Position numbers and translations under genes: made by a program. DNA of 15,477 nt from Actinomycetes bacterium. GTDB lineage: Bacteria; Actinomycetota; Actinomycetes; Propionibacteriales; Propionibacteriaceae. The notes beneath the pieces are model-generated. The model was not told the origin of the DNA. It worked only from the letters and a program-made list of their open reading frames with translations, and searched no databases. This document shows, piece after piece, positions 1-6,660 of this stretch (positions are counted from its first letter, which is position 1; each line of letters begins with the position of its first letter). The stretch is from contig JAEVYS010000066.1 in NCBI GenBank assembly GCA_023392635.1, positions 1 through 15,477 on the forward strand, given 5' to 3'.

Positions 1-2
1 GC

Positions 3-296
3 CGGGGGCGTCGCTACTCGCTGCGCGACATCGCCAAGCTGCGCCACATCCAGTTCCTCTCCCAGAACGAGGGCATCAACCTGGAGGGCGTCCGTCGCAT
101 CCTGGCCCTCGAGGCGGAACTGGACGGCCTGCGCCAGCAGCTGACCAGGCTGGCCGAGGTGGTGCAGGAACTCCAGCTGTTGCCCGAGGGGGCTCGGCTG
201 TTCACCGCGGAGACCGGCGGCTCGGTGCACATCGGGCGGACTCGCCCGCGGCGTCCGCTCGCGCTCCCGTCCGCGGCCCGGGCCGGGACGGACTGA
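3..296 (+). CDS. hspR: HspR, MerR-family heat-shock repressor (3' part)
   Basis: The last 97 codons of HspR; the start and most of the DNA-binding domain lie off the left edge. Visible are the end of the MerR-type winged helix (GRRYSLRDIAKLRHIQ), the family signature LSQNEGINLEGVRRIL, and then a leucine-rich coiled-coil stretch (LEAELDGLRQQLTRL) that in MerR proteins forms the dimer interface. The C-terminal tail ends in an Arg/Pro/Ala-rich segment. HspR represses dnaK-operon and clpB genes by binding HAIR inverted repeats, with DnaK as co-repressor in Streptomyces. A near-perfect HAIR lies in this window at 6611-6633 in front of clpB, which supports the call. In most actinobacteria hspR is last in dnaK-grpE-dnaJ-hspR, so that operon is expected just to the left. 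Identification is confident; only the 5' part is missing. Confidence 0.9.
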   Translation, partial: RGRRYSLRDIAKLRHIQFLSQNEGINLEGVRRILALEAELDGLRQQLTRLAEVVQELQLLPEGARLFTAETGGSVHIGRTRPRRPLALPSAARAGTD

Positions 297-321
297 CCTG
301 CTCGGCGGCTGCGGCCGTCCC
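285..321 (+). terminator. Possible hairpin at end of hspR, between convergent genes
   Basis: Seven-base perfect arms GGGACGG (285-291) and CCGTCCC (315-321) enclose the hspR stop codon in a 23-base loop. There is no T-run on either side. It could act as a weak bidirectional terminator between hspR and the facing tetR gene, but the loop is long and the DNA is GC-rich enough for such arms to arise by chance. Confidence 0.25.
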
Positions 322-341
322 CTCCGGCTACCCGCGAGCGA

Positions 342-1028
342 TCAGTCGGGCGTGCCGAAGATCAGTCTCTCGCTGAGCTGCACCATCACGGCGTAGTAGC
401 GCTCGGAGTCGATCGCGTCCCAGCCCGCCTGCTCGAATCGCTCCGAGTACAACACGCCCGCCAGCAGGTGCCACGCGGCCAGCCCGGCGACCGCGGTCGG
501 CTCGGAGATCTCGGCGCCCGCCGCGGCGAGGATCTGCGGCAGGCCGGGGATCACCGGCGGGGACGGGGGTGGGACCTCGGACCGGTAGCCGGCGGCCTCC
601 GCGTCCGCACCCATCCGGATCAGGAGGAGGTGGAGGCGCATGGCCGGAAGGCGCAGTTCCTCCGACGAGGGCTCGTAGTCGGGAATCGGCATGCCCTGCG
701 CCAGGATCCACGCGTGTGGGTTGGCGTGCATCCAGGCCCTCTGGCTGAAGGCGAACGCGCGCCACCGCCCTCTGAGGTCGTCGGCAGGGACGGCGTCGCA
801 CGCCGCCTCCACGGTGTCGGCGAGATCGTTGAACGCGTGCAGGATCAACGTCGTGAGCAGGTCGTCCCGGTTGCGCACGTACCGGTACAGGGCGGACGGA
901 ACCATGGACAGCTCACGAGCCACCCCGCGTACGGTCAGCGCCTCGACGCCGCCCTGGGAGAGCAGTTTCAACGAGGCGGTCAGGATCGCCGTCCCGGTGG
1001 TGTCGCGACGTTCGGCCCGTGTCGGCAT
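342..1028 (-). CDS. TetR/AcrR-family transcriptional regulator
   Basis: A 228-residue one-component repressor of the TetR family. Residues 11-56 form the helix-turn-helix domain (TAILTASLKLLSQGG, then LTVRGVARELSMVPSALYRYV, then NRDDLL), where the ALYRYV recognition helix is the usual TetR hallmark. The rest is an all-helical ligand/dimer domain with a WHLLAGVLYSERFEQAGW segment, resembling TetR C-terminal domains common in actinobacteria; the ligand cannot be told. Length is normal for the family. The ATG is preceded on its own strand by GAAGGGG at a suitable distance. The gene is divergent from the GT87 cassette across a 379-base gap with several palindromes, so it may control itself and the cassette; that is inference from position. 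It converges on hspR with a 45-base gap. Confidence 0.88.
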   Translation of the reverse strand: MPTRAERRDTTGTAILTASLKLLSQGGVEALTVRGVARELSMVPSALYRYVRNRDDLLTTLILHAFNDLADTVEAACDAVPADDLRGRWRAFAFSQRAWMHANPHAWILAQGMPIPDYEPSSEELRLPAMRLHLLLIRMGADAEAAGYRSEVPPPSPPVIPGLPQILAAAGAEISEPTAVAGLAAWHLLAGVLYSERFEQAGWDAIDSERYYAVMVQLSERLIFGTPD

Positions 1029-1044
1029 AACCGCCCCTTCGGCA

Positions 1045-1056
1045 GAAAACGTTCTC
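1045..1056. promoter_or_regulatory. Candidate TetR operator by the tetR start
   Basis: GAAAACGTTCTC is a 12-base palindrome with one mismatched pair, centred 22 bases upstream of the tetR start codon in the A/T-richer zone. Its GA-AAC/GTT-TC pattern is partly echoed by GAACACTGTTC at 1103-1113. TetR regulators often bind palindromes overlapping their own promoter, so this is a plausible autoregulatory site. That is inference, since short palindromes are frequent by chance. Confidence 0.35.
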
Positions 1057-1091
1057 CTTGCATCGTGTCACCTTTGGTGCTGAACTTTGTG

Positions 1092-1224
1092 GTGGAATCC
1101 GAGAACACTGTTCGCGGCGCTCCGACGCGGCACTGGGCAGGCATCCGGTTCTCTTTGAGGGGGTCCCCCGGCCACAGCCGGAGCACGGCGCGCGAGGGGA
1201 AACGGTGTTCCTCGAGGATTCCAC
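1092..1224. repeat. Imperfect inverted repeat, arms about 17-20 bases
   Basis: GTGGAATCC-GAG-AACAC at 1092-1108 reappears inverted at 1205-1224, where the complementary strand reads GTGGAATCC-tc-GAG-g-AACAC. The arms differ only by a two-base and a one-base insertion and are 96 bases apart. They could be paired regulator sites, the ends of a small non-autonomous mobile element, or a transcript fold. No flanking target duplication is visible. Confidence 0.45.
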
Positions 1225-1328
1225 TCGGGCGGCCGGCTCTTGGCGGAGAGCCGCCGTCCGGGTCGAGATGTCAGTGCGGACCGCCCCGCGCGTGGTGACG
1301 CCCTCTCCGTTCCTCACCCGGTGCCCTG

Positions 1329-1378
1329 CGGTGGTCCACCGTGGGAGCGGGCGTGTGGGGACCGGTTCGGTTAGCCTG
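1329..1378 (+). promoter_or_regulatory. Candidate promoter/operator for the GT87 cassette
   Basis: TAGCCT at 1373-1378 fits the actinobacterial TAnnnT -10 pattern and would start transcription near 1385, before GAGAGG (1393-1398) and the GTG start at 1408. No clear -35 is seen. CGGTGGTCCACCG (1329-1341), a perfect palindrome around one central base, lies just upstream of where the -35 would be and could be an activator or repressor site. Confidence 0.4.
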
Positions 1379-1407
1379 TAGCGACCCCACCCGAGAGGCG
1401 GTGCAGC

Positions 1408-2643
1408 GTGTCGACCGCGGTCACCGAGCAGCAGCGGAAGCGCGTGCTCGCGGTCGCTGCGGTGGGTGCGGCTGTCGCGGTGGCGGTACTGCTCGTCGTC
1501 GGACTCGTCCAGACCGCGGGGACCGCCGGCATCCTCGGCGACCTGGACATCTACCGCGGGGCGATCTCGTACGCGTTCGCCGGCGGTGACCTGTACGGCT
1601 ACACCTACACCCACCCGACCGTCCATGGGCTGGGGTTCACCTACCCGCCGTTCTCGGCCATCCTGCTCGCGCCCTTCGCGCTCCTCGACTCGGTGCCCGC
1701 CAAGGTGATCTGGACCCTGCTCACCTTCGCCGTCCTGATCGGGTGCCTGTACGTGCTGGTGCGTCGGGCGGGCCGTGACGGGGACTCGCGGCTCGGGCCC
1801 ACGCCGCCGGCGTCGTCCCGCGCGGCCTGGGTGGCGGGGCTGTCCATCCCGGTGATGGCGAGCTACCCGTTCCTCCACAACCTGATCGTGGGCCAGGTGA
1901 GCCTCTTCGTGGTCGCGATGGCGCTGTGCGACCACCTCCTGCCGCGGCGCTGGCAGGGGACGCTGGTCGGCCTGGCCGGTGCGATCAAGCTGACGCCGTT
2001 GGTCTTCCTTCCGTACTACCTGATCACCCGCCAGTGGAGGCAGGCCGCGGTGTGCACCGGTGCGTTCGCCGGGGCCACCGGACTCGCCTTCGCCGTGATG
2101 CCGGCCGCGTCGGTGTCGTACTGGACGGACAAGCTGTGGCAGACCGGACGTGTCGGACGCACGGACTCCACCGTCAACAAGTCCCTGCTGGGGCTGCTGG
2201 CGCGTGAACTGCCGGCCGGCGTCCCCGCCAACCTCGTGTGGCTGGCCGTCGCGGCCGTCGTGGCCGTGCTCGCCTACTGGCGGGCCGCGCAGCACCTTCG
2301 GGCGGGCAACCTGTTGGCGGCGACGCTGGCCGTCGGCGCCCTCTCCGTCGCCGTCTCCCCGATCTCGTGGCCCCACCACCAGTTGTGGCTGGTCCTCGCG
2401 GCCGCCTGGTACCTGCTGCTGCGCGGCCGGCTGCCGCTCAGTCTGGGCACGGCCCTGTTCGTCGTCTTCCTCGGCTACCCGTGGTTCGACGACCTCGCGC
2501 CGGGCACGGTGGGCCCGCTGCTGGCTGTCGGTGTAGAACTCCCGGCCCTGGCGGTCCTGCTGGTCCTGGGCTTCGGGTTGTTGCCCGGTCGCGATCGGGC
2601 GGCGGGGAGGACAGCGCCGGAACCGGCCGTCGCGCATGGCTGA
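1408..2643 (+). CDS. GT87 (DUF2029) polyprenol-phosphate-sugar glycosyltransferase, copy 1
   Basis: A 411-residue integral membrane GT-C-fold transferase with about ten hydrophobic segments. GT87 includes mycobacterial PimE and MptC (mannosyl) and AftC (arabinofuranosyl), which use decaprenyl-phosphate sugars on the outer face of the membrane. Family marks are visible in order: DLDIY at 45-49 in the first outer loop, where the GT-C catalytic acid sits; YPPF near 79; IKLTP around 193-196; VNKSLLG near 256-262; and SPISWPHH at 317-324. The N-terminus is short and cytoplasmic, followed by the first membrane helix at about 13-35. The GTG start is chosen for GAGAGG nine bases upstream. It leads a four-gene run and is 36 bases from the next gene. 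Sugar and acceptor cannot be read from sequence; mannose or arabinofuranose are the family precedents. Confidence 0.85.
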   Translation: MSTAVTEQQRKRVLAVAAVGAAVAVAVLLVVGLVQTAGTAGILGDLDIYRGAISYAFAGGDLYGYTYTHPTVHGLGFTYPPFSAILLAPFALLDSVPAKVIWTLLTFAVLIGCLYVLVRRAGRDGDSRLGPTPPASSRAAWVAGLSIPVMASYPFLHNLIVGQVSLFVVAMALCDHLLPRRWQGTLVGLAGAIKLTPLVFLPYYLITRQWRQAAVCTGAFAGATGLAFAVMPAASVSYWTDKLWQTGRVGRTDSTVNKSLLGLLARELPAGVPANLVWLAVAAVVAVLAYWRAAQHLRAGNLLAATLAVGALSVAVSPISWPHHQLWLVLAAAWYLLLRGRLPLSLGTALFVVFLGYPWFDDLAPGTVGPLLAVGVELPALAVLLVLGFGLLPGRDRAAGRTAPEPAVAHG

Positions 2644-2679
2644 CCGGAACCGCCCGGCGGGGTGGCCGGAAGGGTCGAG

Positions 2680-4404
2680 GTGACGCCGGCGGACGCGCCC
2701 GTTCCGGGCGGGACCCCCTCCGGGCTGGTCGGCGCGGGCAGCCTCCTGGCCACCGGGGGCGTGCGCCGCCACCTCGATGCGGTGGTCCTGTCGGGCTCGC
2801 GTCTGGAGCACTATCGGCGGGCTCTCACCCGTCCCGACCGCCCGTGGATCCGTTGCGGCACGGTGTCGGAGCGGGCCGGCGGCCCGGGCCGCCTCGAGCG
2901 CCACGGGCGGCGCCTCGTCGCCGTCGTGGACGAGCCCGCCGGCGAGCGGCGGTACGTGCTCGGCCCGACCGGCTGGGCGCCGGACGCGATCCGGCCGCGC
3001 GACGCGGCCGCCATGCCCCCGCCTCCCCCACCAGACGAGTTCGTGGCCGAATCCGGTCAGGAGGTGCGGGGACTGTCCCTCGCCCGCGCCGGGGGAAGGG
3101 AGTACGCGCTGGTCGACGAGGCCGGCTCCCTGTTCGGTTACGAGCGACTGCCGAACGGGGAATGGGTGCGCGCGTCCTGCCTGCGGCTGGCGCCCAACGA
3201 GCCGTTCACCGTCGCCGCCACAGAGTCGGTGAAGCTGGCGCAGGTGACCGGTGACCTGGACGCCACCCCCACGCCGTGGGGGCAGCGCGCACCGACCCTG
3301 TCGGGATCGCGGGCCACGGCCGGCGTCCGCGGCACCGACCTGGGCGTTCGGGTGGAGCACGCCGGACGTTCGTTCCTGCTGTTCGGGGACACGCACTGGA
3401 GCGGTCGGCCCTGGCTGGCCACCCGTGACGCGATCGCCGAAGTGGTGCCCGAGGGGCCGGTCGCGGCCGGGCTGCTGCCCGCCGGCCTCCCGGGCGTCCG
3501 CTTCCACGGTTCTCCGCTGAAGCTGGTCGGGCGCGCGGCCGGGAGGGTCACCATGCGGGAGTACGACGTGCCCCTGGACGCGTTCTCCGCGGGCGGGCGG
3601 CTGTATGCGTTCTTCAGTTCGAACCACTTCACCGGCCCCCGCGTGATGGGACGCTCCGTGCTCGCCCGCGCCGCCGATCCGGAGCTGCGGATCGATCCGG
3701 CGGCACGGTGGCGCCCGCTCGTCTTCGAGGTCCTGGGCGGCTTCAGTGAACGGCACTTCGTGAACGTGTCGGTGCAGGTGCGTCCGGCATCGGCGGTGCC
3801 CGGTTGTGGCAGCGTAGGAGACGTCCTGCTGGTCTGGGGAACGGGTGCCTACCGTGCCTCCGAGCCGCGGCTGGCTCTCCTCGACCCCGCTCTCGCCACC
3901 CGTGCCGCGAGGCGGGGCGCCCGCCCCTTCCGGGTGCGGTACTGGGCGGGGGACGGCTGGTCGGACACCGAGGCGCACGCACGCCCGTTGTTCGGCCCGG
4001 AAGCGCTCGGCGAACTGTCGGTGCGGTGGGTTGCCGGCGTGGGCCGCTACCTGATGCTCACGGCGTCCGCTCCGGAGGACCCGATCGGCCCCTCGGTGGT
4101 CCTGCGGAGCGCCGCCCTGCCACAGGGGCCGTGGTCGCGACGGGTGAGGCTGCTCGACTGGGTTGCCACCGGGATGTCCCTCGACCCCCACACCCGCTTC
4201 ATCAAGGCCTCGCGTGACGACGACCCGGTGGGCGACCGGATCTTCCGGTCGCAGGCCCGCGGGACGGGGGCCGCTTACGCGCCGTACCTGTTCGACGCCG
4301 TCGTCGACGGGCACGAGCTCGTGCTGCGCTACACACTCTCGACGTGGAACCCGTACCAGGTGGTGCTGATGCAGCACCGGCTTCCGCTCGCCGACCTGCC
4401 CTGA
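2680..4404 (+). CDS. DUF4185 protein, five-bladed propeller of the GH183 type, with N-terminal repeats
   Basis: About 574 residues from the GTG at 2680, chosen because GGAAGGG lies five bases before it; an in-frame GTG at 2662 would add six residues. The region from about 215 to the end matches DUF4185: GTDLG at 218-222, FGDTHW at 235-240, then the YAFFSSNHF and TGMSLDPHTRF segments. DUF4185 was recently recognised as GH183 endo-D-arabinanases; the aspartates at 220 and 237 are the likely active-site acids by position, not proven. Residues 33-168 contain three diverged repeats of the pattern VV/LVDE-G-S...Y-R...W-V, ending in PWIRC (55-59), TGWAP and GEWVR (160-164). These suggest propeller blades or a sugar-binding domain. 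A proline run (PPPPPPDEF) lies inside. Neither start gives a signal peptide or membrane helix, so it appears cytoplasmic, which is odd for a glycan hydrolase. It lies between two GT87 genes. Confidence 0.75.
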   Translation: MTPADAPVPGGTPSGLVGAGSLLATGGVRRHLDAVVLSGSRLEHYRRALTRPDRPWIRCGTVSERAGGPGRLERHGRRLVAVVDEPAGERRYVLGPTGWAPDAIRPRDAAAMPPPPPPDEFVAESGQEVRGLSLARAGGREYALVDEAGSLFGYERLPNGEWVRASCLRLAPNEPFTVAATESVKLAQVTGDLDATPTPWGQRAPTLSGSRATAGVRGTDLGVRVEHAGRSFLLFGDTHWSGRPWLATRDAIAEVVPEGPVAAGLLPAGLPGVRFHGSPLKLVGRAAGRVTMREYDVPLDAFSAGGRLYAFFSSNHFTGPRVMGRSVLARAADPELRIDPAARWRPLVFEVLGGFSERHFVNVSVQVRPASAVPGCGSVGDVLLVWGTGAYRASEPRLALLDPALATRAARRGARPFRVRYWAGDGWSDTEAHARPLFGPEALGELSVRWVAGVGRYLMLTASAPEDPIGPSVVLRSAALPQGPWSRRVRLLDWVATGMSLDPHTRFIKASRDDDPVGDRIFRSQARGTGAAYAPYLFDAVVDGHELVLRYTLSTWNPYQVVLMQHRLPLADLP

Positions 4405-4418
4405 CCTGCGGCCCTCGG

Positions 4419-4424
4419 TAGGCT
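4419..4424 (+). promoter_or_regulatory. Possible internal -10 box before second GT87 gene
   Basis: TAGGCT fits TAnnnT and lies in the 42-base gap between the DUF4185 and GT87 genes. The same hexamer precedes lemA at 12555. No -35 is evident because the upstream bases are the end of the previous gene, so this would at best be a secondary promoter inside the operon. Confidence 0.3.
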
Positions 4425-4446
4425 GAGGCCGGCCTGGAGCGGAGGA

Positions 4447-5658
4447 ATGATGGGCAGGGAACAGCTGCGGACCTGGGCGGTGCGAATCGCGCTCGCCCTG
4501 GTGCCCGTCGTCGCTGCCCTCTTCGTCGCCGGCGTCCAGATTCCCGGCAGCACGCTGGTGCCCTGGCGACCGAACATGATGGACCTCGGCGTGTACCAGC
4601 GGGTGGGCGGGCTCGTCCTCGGCGGCGGCGACATCTTCGACCCCCAGGGGCAGCTGCCCTGGATCTACCCCGCGTTCGCCGCGCTCCTCACCGTGCCGTT
4701 CGCGTTCCTGCCTTTCCTCCTCGCGTGCGTCCTGTGGCTGGCGCTGTGCACGGGGGCGCTGGCCGCCGTCCTGCACCGCCTCGGCCTGAGCGGTTGGCGC
4801 CTGAGCCTGCTCACCACCGCGGTCATCCTGCTCGTGCAGCCGGTGCGCGACACCCTCGGCTTCGGCCAGCTGGCGATCTTCCTCGTGGCTGCCGCCGTGC
4901 TGGACTCGATGCCGGGGCCGCGCCTGCTGCGCCGGCGCGTCCTGCCCGAGGGCTGGCTCGTGGGCGTGGCCGCGGCCGTCAAGCTCACCCCCGCCGTCGT
5001 GGCCGCCTACAACTTCTTCGCCGGACGCCGCAAGGCGGGCCTGGTCGCGTTCGCATCCTTCCTGGCTTCGACGGCCGTCGGCTTCCTGCTGCTGCCCACG
5101 GCGTCGCTGGAGTACTGGCGCAAGCTCGCCTCCGGCGACTCCGGGCTGAACTCCGGTATCCCGTTCGCCTCCAACCAGTCGGTGTTGGGGCTGTGGAACC
5201 GGCTCACCGGAGAGCCGAGTCGCGGCGGGCTGGTCCTGAGTGTGCTGGTGGTCGTGCTGGGGCTGGTCGCTGCGGTGCTGATGCATCGCGTGGGTGAGGT
5301 TCCGTTGGCGATCTGCCTGGCGGGTCTCACCAGCCTGCTGGCCTCGCCGATCTCCTGGTCCCACCACTACGTGTGGGTCGTGCCACTCGCGGTCGTGCTG
5401 TGGCAGGCGCGAGAGCTGCCCGCCCTCCTGCGGTGGTACGGCCTGGGGTACGCCCTGTGGGTGGCGGTGGCACCGTTCATGTGGTTGCCCAGTGGCGACC
5501 TCGTGGAGCTCACCTACGCGCCGTGGCAGCAGGTGGTCGACAACGGGGGCATCGTGGCCGGCGTCCTGCTGCTCGTCAGTGCCGCGGCGACGGCGCTCGG
5601 TCCGTGGGGACGGGCCCGGCGCGGCGCCGGATCCGCGAGCCAGGGGGTGTCGGCATGA
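4447..5658 (+). CDS. GT87 (DUF2029) polyprenol-phosphate-sugar glycosyltransferase, copy 2
   Basis: A 403-residue multi-pass GT-C transferase, paralogous to the gene at 1408 and with the same ordered marks: MMDLGVY with Asp46 in the first outer loop, IYPAFAAL near 73-80, VKLTP at 178-182, SNQSVLG at 242-248 and SPISWSHHYVW at 300-310. The two copies are clearly diverged outside these motifs, so they probably add different sugars or linkages in one glycan rather than being a recent duplicate. There are two adjacent ATG codons. GGAGGA touches the first (4447), while GGAG at 4436-4439 is well spaced for it and GGAGGA is closer to ideal for the second (4450), so the start is uncertain by one residue. 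The stop codon overlaps the start of the next gene (ATGA, 5655-5658), implying translational coupling. Donor and acceptor are unknown. Confidence 0.85.
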   Translation: MMGREQLRTWAVRIALALVPVVAALFVAGVQIPGSTLVPWRPNMMDLGVYQRVGGLVLGGGDIFDPQGQLPWIYPAFAALLTVPFAFLPFLLACVLWLALCTGALAAVLHRLGLSGWRLSLLTTAVILLVQPVRDTLGFGQLAIFLVAAAVLDSMPGPRLLRRRVLPEGWLVGVAAAVKLTPAVVAAYNFFAGRRKAGLVAFASFLASTAVGFLLLPTASLEYWRKLASGDSGLNSGIPFASNQSVLGLWNRLTGEPSRGGLVLSVLVVVLGLVAAVLMHRVGEVPLAICLAGLTSLLASPISWSHHYVWVVPLAVVLWQARELPALLRWYGLGYALWVAVAPFMWLPSGDLVELTYAPWQQVVDNGGIVAGVLLLVSAAATALGPWGRARRGAGSASQGVSA

Positions 5659-6524
5659 CCCGGGCCCTCCGCGGCTGGTACACCGCGGCGGCCGTGCTCA
5701 CGTTCGCCTCGGTGGTGATGGGCGCCGTGGTCTGTGCGACCCGCTCGGGCGCGGCCTGCCCCCAGTGGCCGGGCTGCTATCCCGGCCAGTTCGTGCCCGC
5801 GGCGGAACTCAACCCGGTGATCGAGTTCACGCACCGCGTGGTCGCGGCCATGACCGGCCCTGCCATCCTGGTCGCAGCGGTCCTCGGCCGTCGCCTTCCC
5901 GACCCGCGGCCCCGGCGGCTCGCGTGGCTCGGACTGGCCGGCACGCTCTCCGCCGGGACGTTCGGGATGCTGACGGTCACGGTGGGCATCCCGTGGTGGA
6001 TGGCCGTGATCGACCTCGCCACTGCCTTCCTGGCCGTGGTCGCCACCCTGCTCGCGCGGCTCCTGCTCGCCGGAGGCGGCGTCCTCACCAGGTCCCGGGC
6101 CGCAGCCGCGGCGTGGGCCACGCTCGGGGCCGTGGCGACGATGCACCTGCTGGCGCTCGCGGTGGCGGGCGCACACTCGCTCACCGGCTGCCTCGGCTGG
6201 CCGCTGGGCGTTCTGGAGAGCGACCGCTGGCCGTGACTGCAGGCGGCGCGCGTCGTCCTGGCCGCGGCCGCTGTGGCACTCCTGCTCGTCACGCTCCGCC
6301 GTACCGAACCCCGGACGTCGGCCTCGCGGGCGGGACGGCTCGTGCTCGGCGGGATCGTCGTGGAGTACCTCCTCGGCGCCCTGGTGCTCGCCGGTGTGGG
6401 TGGGCCGGTTGCGCGAACCGCCTCCGCCGTCGTGGCCGGCGCCGTGTTCGGTGGGCTCACCTTCCTCGCGTGCCGGCTGGGCGTCGTGCGTCCCAGCATC
6501 AGCCCCGACCTCGTCGCAGCCTGA
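5655..6524 (+). pseudogene. COX15/CtaA-like membrane protein interrupted by in-frame TGA
   Basis: A 290-codon frame with the size and eight-helix pattern of heme A synthase (COX15/CtaA), which oxidises heme O to heme A for aa3 oxidases. The first half fits well: helix 1, a cysteine loop CPQWPGCYPGQFVP (35-48), and EFTHRVV with His60, the position of the first heme-ligand histidine. A TGA at 6234-6236 stops it after residue 193 (DRWP). The same frame then runs 95 more codons of GC-biased membrane-protein sequence (LQAARVVL... to ...RLGVV), matching helices 6-8, so the stop looks recent, a single-base change from TGG, or a read error. Separately, the expected second histidine is Asp120 (WMAVIDLATAF), and the second half lacks its HR and late His, so even the full protein may not make heme A. 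It overlaps the GT87 gene by four bases. A 193-residue product could still be made. Confidence 0.7.
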
Positions 6525-6588
6525 CGGGCGGCTCGCCGACGGCGTCCGGGGAAGGCCGGGGAAGACCCTCAGCCGAGGCGGCGCGAGC

Positions 6589-6614
6589 GGAATAGCTCCG
6601 GCGCTAAGCTAGTT
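6589..6614 (+). promoter_or_regulatory. SigH-type stress promoter for clpB
   Basis: GGAATA (6589-6594) and GTT (6612-6614) with a 17-base spacer match the mycobacterial SigH consensus GGAAYA/GTT. Transcription would start near 6622, giving a leader of about 39 bases. The GTT lies in the first arm of the HAIR operator, so bound HspR would block it. A TAAGCT (6605-6610) in the same place could serve as a housekeeping -10 instead. In M. tuberculosis clpB is known to be under both SigH and HspR. Confidence 0.55.
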
Positions 6615-6633
6615 GAGTCTGGTGAACTCAACT
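6611..6633. promoter_or_regulatory. HAIR operator (HspR binding site)
   Basis: AGTTGAGT (6611-6618) and ACTCAACT (6626-6633) are perfect 8-base inverted arms around a 7-base spacer. They match the published HAIR consensus CTTGAGT-N7-ACTCAAG at all but the outermost base of each arm. It overlaps the clpB promoter and ends 27 bases before the ATG, fitting repression by the HspR encoded at the left edge. Confidence 0.92.
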
Positions 6634-6660
6634 TTGCCCCGCGAGGAGAAACGAACCCTT

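Larger units (their letters stand above)
1029..1407. other. Divergent intergenic region between tetR and GT87 cassette
   Basis: 379 bases with no convincing gene; short open frames here have no recognisable protein. The part next to tetR (about 1040-1115) is clearly richer in A/T than the rest of the window, as expected of a promoter region. It holds a near-palindrome close to the tetR start (1045-1056), CACCTTTGGTG (1069-1079), GAACACTGTTC (1103-1113), a G5-T-C5 palindrome (1159-1169) running into CCGGC-caca-GCCGG, and CGGTGGTCCACCG (1329-1341). A longer inverted repeat links 1092-1108 with 1205-1224. A TAGCCT -10-like box lies at 1373-1378. Confidence 0.6.

Noticed and set aside
913..5367. 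Very long open frame on the minus strand, about 1480 codons, opposite the GT87-DUF4185-GT87 genes
   Set aside because: Its translation is rich in Arg, Gly, Pro, Gln and His with no membrane segment or domain. It is the antisense shadow expected opposite GC-biased genes whose own products show clear family motifs.
6273..6524. Separate small membrane protein starting at ATG 6273
   Set aside because: It is in the same frame as the COX15-like gene after the TGA, has no ribosome site, and matches the missing final helices of that family.
6613..6660. Upstream GTG start for clpB that would add 16 residues
   Set aside because: It begins inside the HAIR operator and at the predicted SigH -10, before the expected transcription start; ATG 6661 gives the standard ClpB N-terminus.
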